Below are positions 5,500 to 6,120 of a stretch of 6,120 nt of DNA, one piece after another. Position 1 is the first letter of the stretch. The number at the start of each line of letters is the position of its first letter. The notes below the pieces were generated by a model. That model was given only the letters and a program-made list of their open reading frames with translations, was not told where the DNA came from and made no database searches. The DNA comes from an uncultured bacterium (GTDB lineage Bacteria; Bacteroidota; Bacteroidia; Chitinophagales; CAIOSU01): contig CAIOSU010000377.1 of NCBI GenBank assembly GCA_903861055.1, forward strand, positions 1 through 6,120, given 5' to 3'. A program made the translations under genes and the position numbers.

Positions 5500-6120
5500 C
5501 TAGCGTTTTAGCATTATGTACCCAGTAAGCGTTTCGGCGCCCTCCAAGGTTAGTTTGTAATAGTATATTCCTTCGGGCAATTCTTCATTAAAGCCCCTAA
5601 TGCCTTGCCAGTCGTTATTGTAATTATCGACATCCAAAACCACTTCGCCCCATTTGGTAAATATTACTAAGTTATTGCTGGCGTAAGAGCTAAGACCCCT
5701 AATAATCCAAGCATCTAGCACCCCATCGCCGTTTGGTGAAAATGAGTTAGGTACTTCCAATGCCGACTCGAGTACGGTAATGTATACCCAGCCTGTGGCG
5801 CATTGTATGGGGCTGCCATTATCGCAAATTATGTAGCTAAAACTATCAGTACCAAAGAAACCAGGGTTAGGGGTATATAGTATATTACCATCTCCTTGGT
5901 CTAAAATGGTGCCATTGGCTGCTGTTGATATACTGCTAACAAATATAGTTTGGTCTGTATTGGGGTCATTATCGTTATCAAGCACGTTAATGGTAGCGTC
6001 ATTGTTTGCATCAATAGTCGCAGCATCGTTGCCAGCAGTGGGTATCGCATTGGTAACAATGATTACTACAAATGCATCATCGCAAAGTTGCGGATTGAAG
6101 TTGTCGCAAACAGTGTAAAA
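5500..6120 (-). CDS. C-terminal part of an Ig-like surface protein with T9SS type-B sorting domain (partial)
   Basis: The frame is open from the window edge (6120) to the TAG at 5502-5500, giving the last 206 residues of a longer protein; the start lies outside. Counting from the edge, residues 1-28 end one extracellular repeat (VCD, LCDDAFVVI). A second repeat of the Ig/cadherin-like kind (Big_9-like) follows at about 29-118, with NVLDNDND, YTPNPGFFGTDSFSY and ICDNG landmarks. The final 85 residues (about 122-206) match the gliding-motility-associated C-terminal domain (CHU_C, TIGR04131): VPNSFSPNGDG, IFTKWGEVV, NDWQG, LPEGIYYYKL and GYIMLKR. This domain directs export through the T9SS and attachment at the surface. 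Such proteins are often very large, Asp/Asn-rich repeat adhesins. A GTG at 5985 can be misread as a start, but the open frame and continuing repeat upstream show that it is internal. It is the first visible gene of the operon with the PorP/SprF partner. Confidence 0.92.
   Translation of the reverse strand, partial: FYTVCDNFNPQLCDDAFVVIIVTNAIPTAGNDAATIDANNDATINVLDNDNDPNTDQTIFVSSISTAANGTILDQGDGNILYTPNPGFFGTDSFSYIICDNGSPIQCATGWVYITVLESALEVPNSFSPNGDGVLDAWIIRGLSSYASNNLVIFTKWGEVVLDVDNYNNDWQGIRGFNEELPEGIYYYKLTLEGAETLTGYIMLKR

Noticed and set aside
5983..5985. GTG as the start of a 161-residue protein with the sorting domain
   Set aside because: The frame stays open to the window edge and the upstream codons continue an extracellular repeat, so this is an internal Val.

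Overview
The window comes from a member of the phylum Bacteroidota. Three things point there. First, two genes at the right edge encode type IX secretion (T9SS) parts: the end of a large surface protein with a gliding-motility/type-B C-terminal sorting domain, and a PorP/SprF-family outer-membrane protein. Second, upstream regions carry the Bacteroidota -7 promoter element TAnnTTTG, with exact copies at 1645-1652 and 3598-3605, and starts lack Shine-Dalgarno sequences. Third, several families present (DUF4907-like lipoprotein, short CspA-like protein) fit that phylum. A finer placement cannot be made from this sequence alone.

Layout. 1-313 has no convincing gene but holds a compact cluster of three hairpins (70-139) and a candidate promoter. 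314-1552 (+) encodes an integral-membrane di-iron oxygenase of the sterol desaturase/fatty acid hydroxylase superfamily, resembling alkylglycerol monooxygenase in layout. 1687-1878 (+) encodes a cold-shock-domain protein with its own promoter and a strong terminator. 1971-2735 (+) encodes an unrecognised lipoprotein with weak YD-repeat-like character. It converges on a transaldolase gene (3501-2842, -), and the two share an 18-bp perfect bidirectional terminator (2775-2821). The transaldolase diverges from a second lipoprotein gene (3743-4198, +) with a DUF4907-like domain. That gene has a leader of about 130 nt containing a Leu-rich 20-codon ORF and two mutually exclusive hairpins. A small UBP-type zinc-finger protein (4478-4203, -) ends 4 bp from it, tail to tail. 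At the right edge, the T9SS cargo end (6120-5500, -) and the PorP/SprF gene (5498-4587, -) form an operon with one base between stop and start.

How the parts work together. The clearest functional unit is the T9SS cargo plus PorP/SprF pair: the partner protein is expected to help export or anchor the upstream Ig-like surface protein. The other genes are single-gene units of metabolism, stress response and envelope with no evident shared pathway. No mobile element, CRISPR array, tRNA or rRNA was seen. The least-explained items are the three-hairpin element, the leader region at 3605-3742 and the bacterial UBP finger that appears to lack the ubiquitin-binding arginine.
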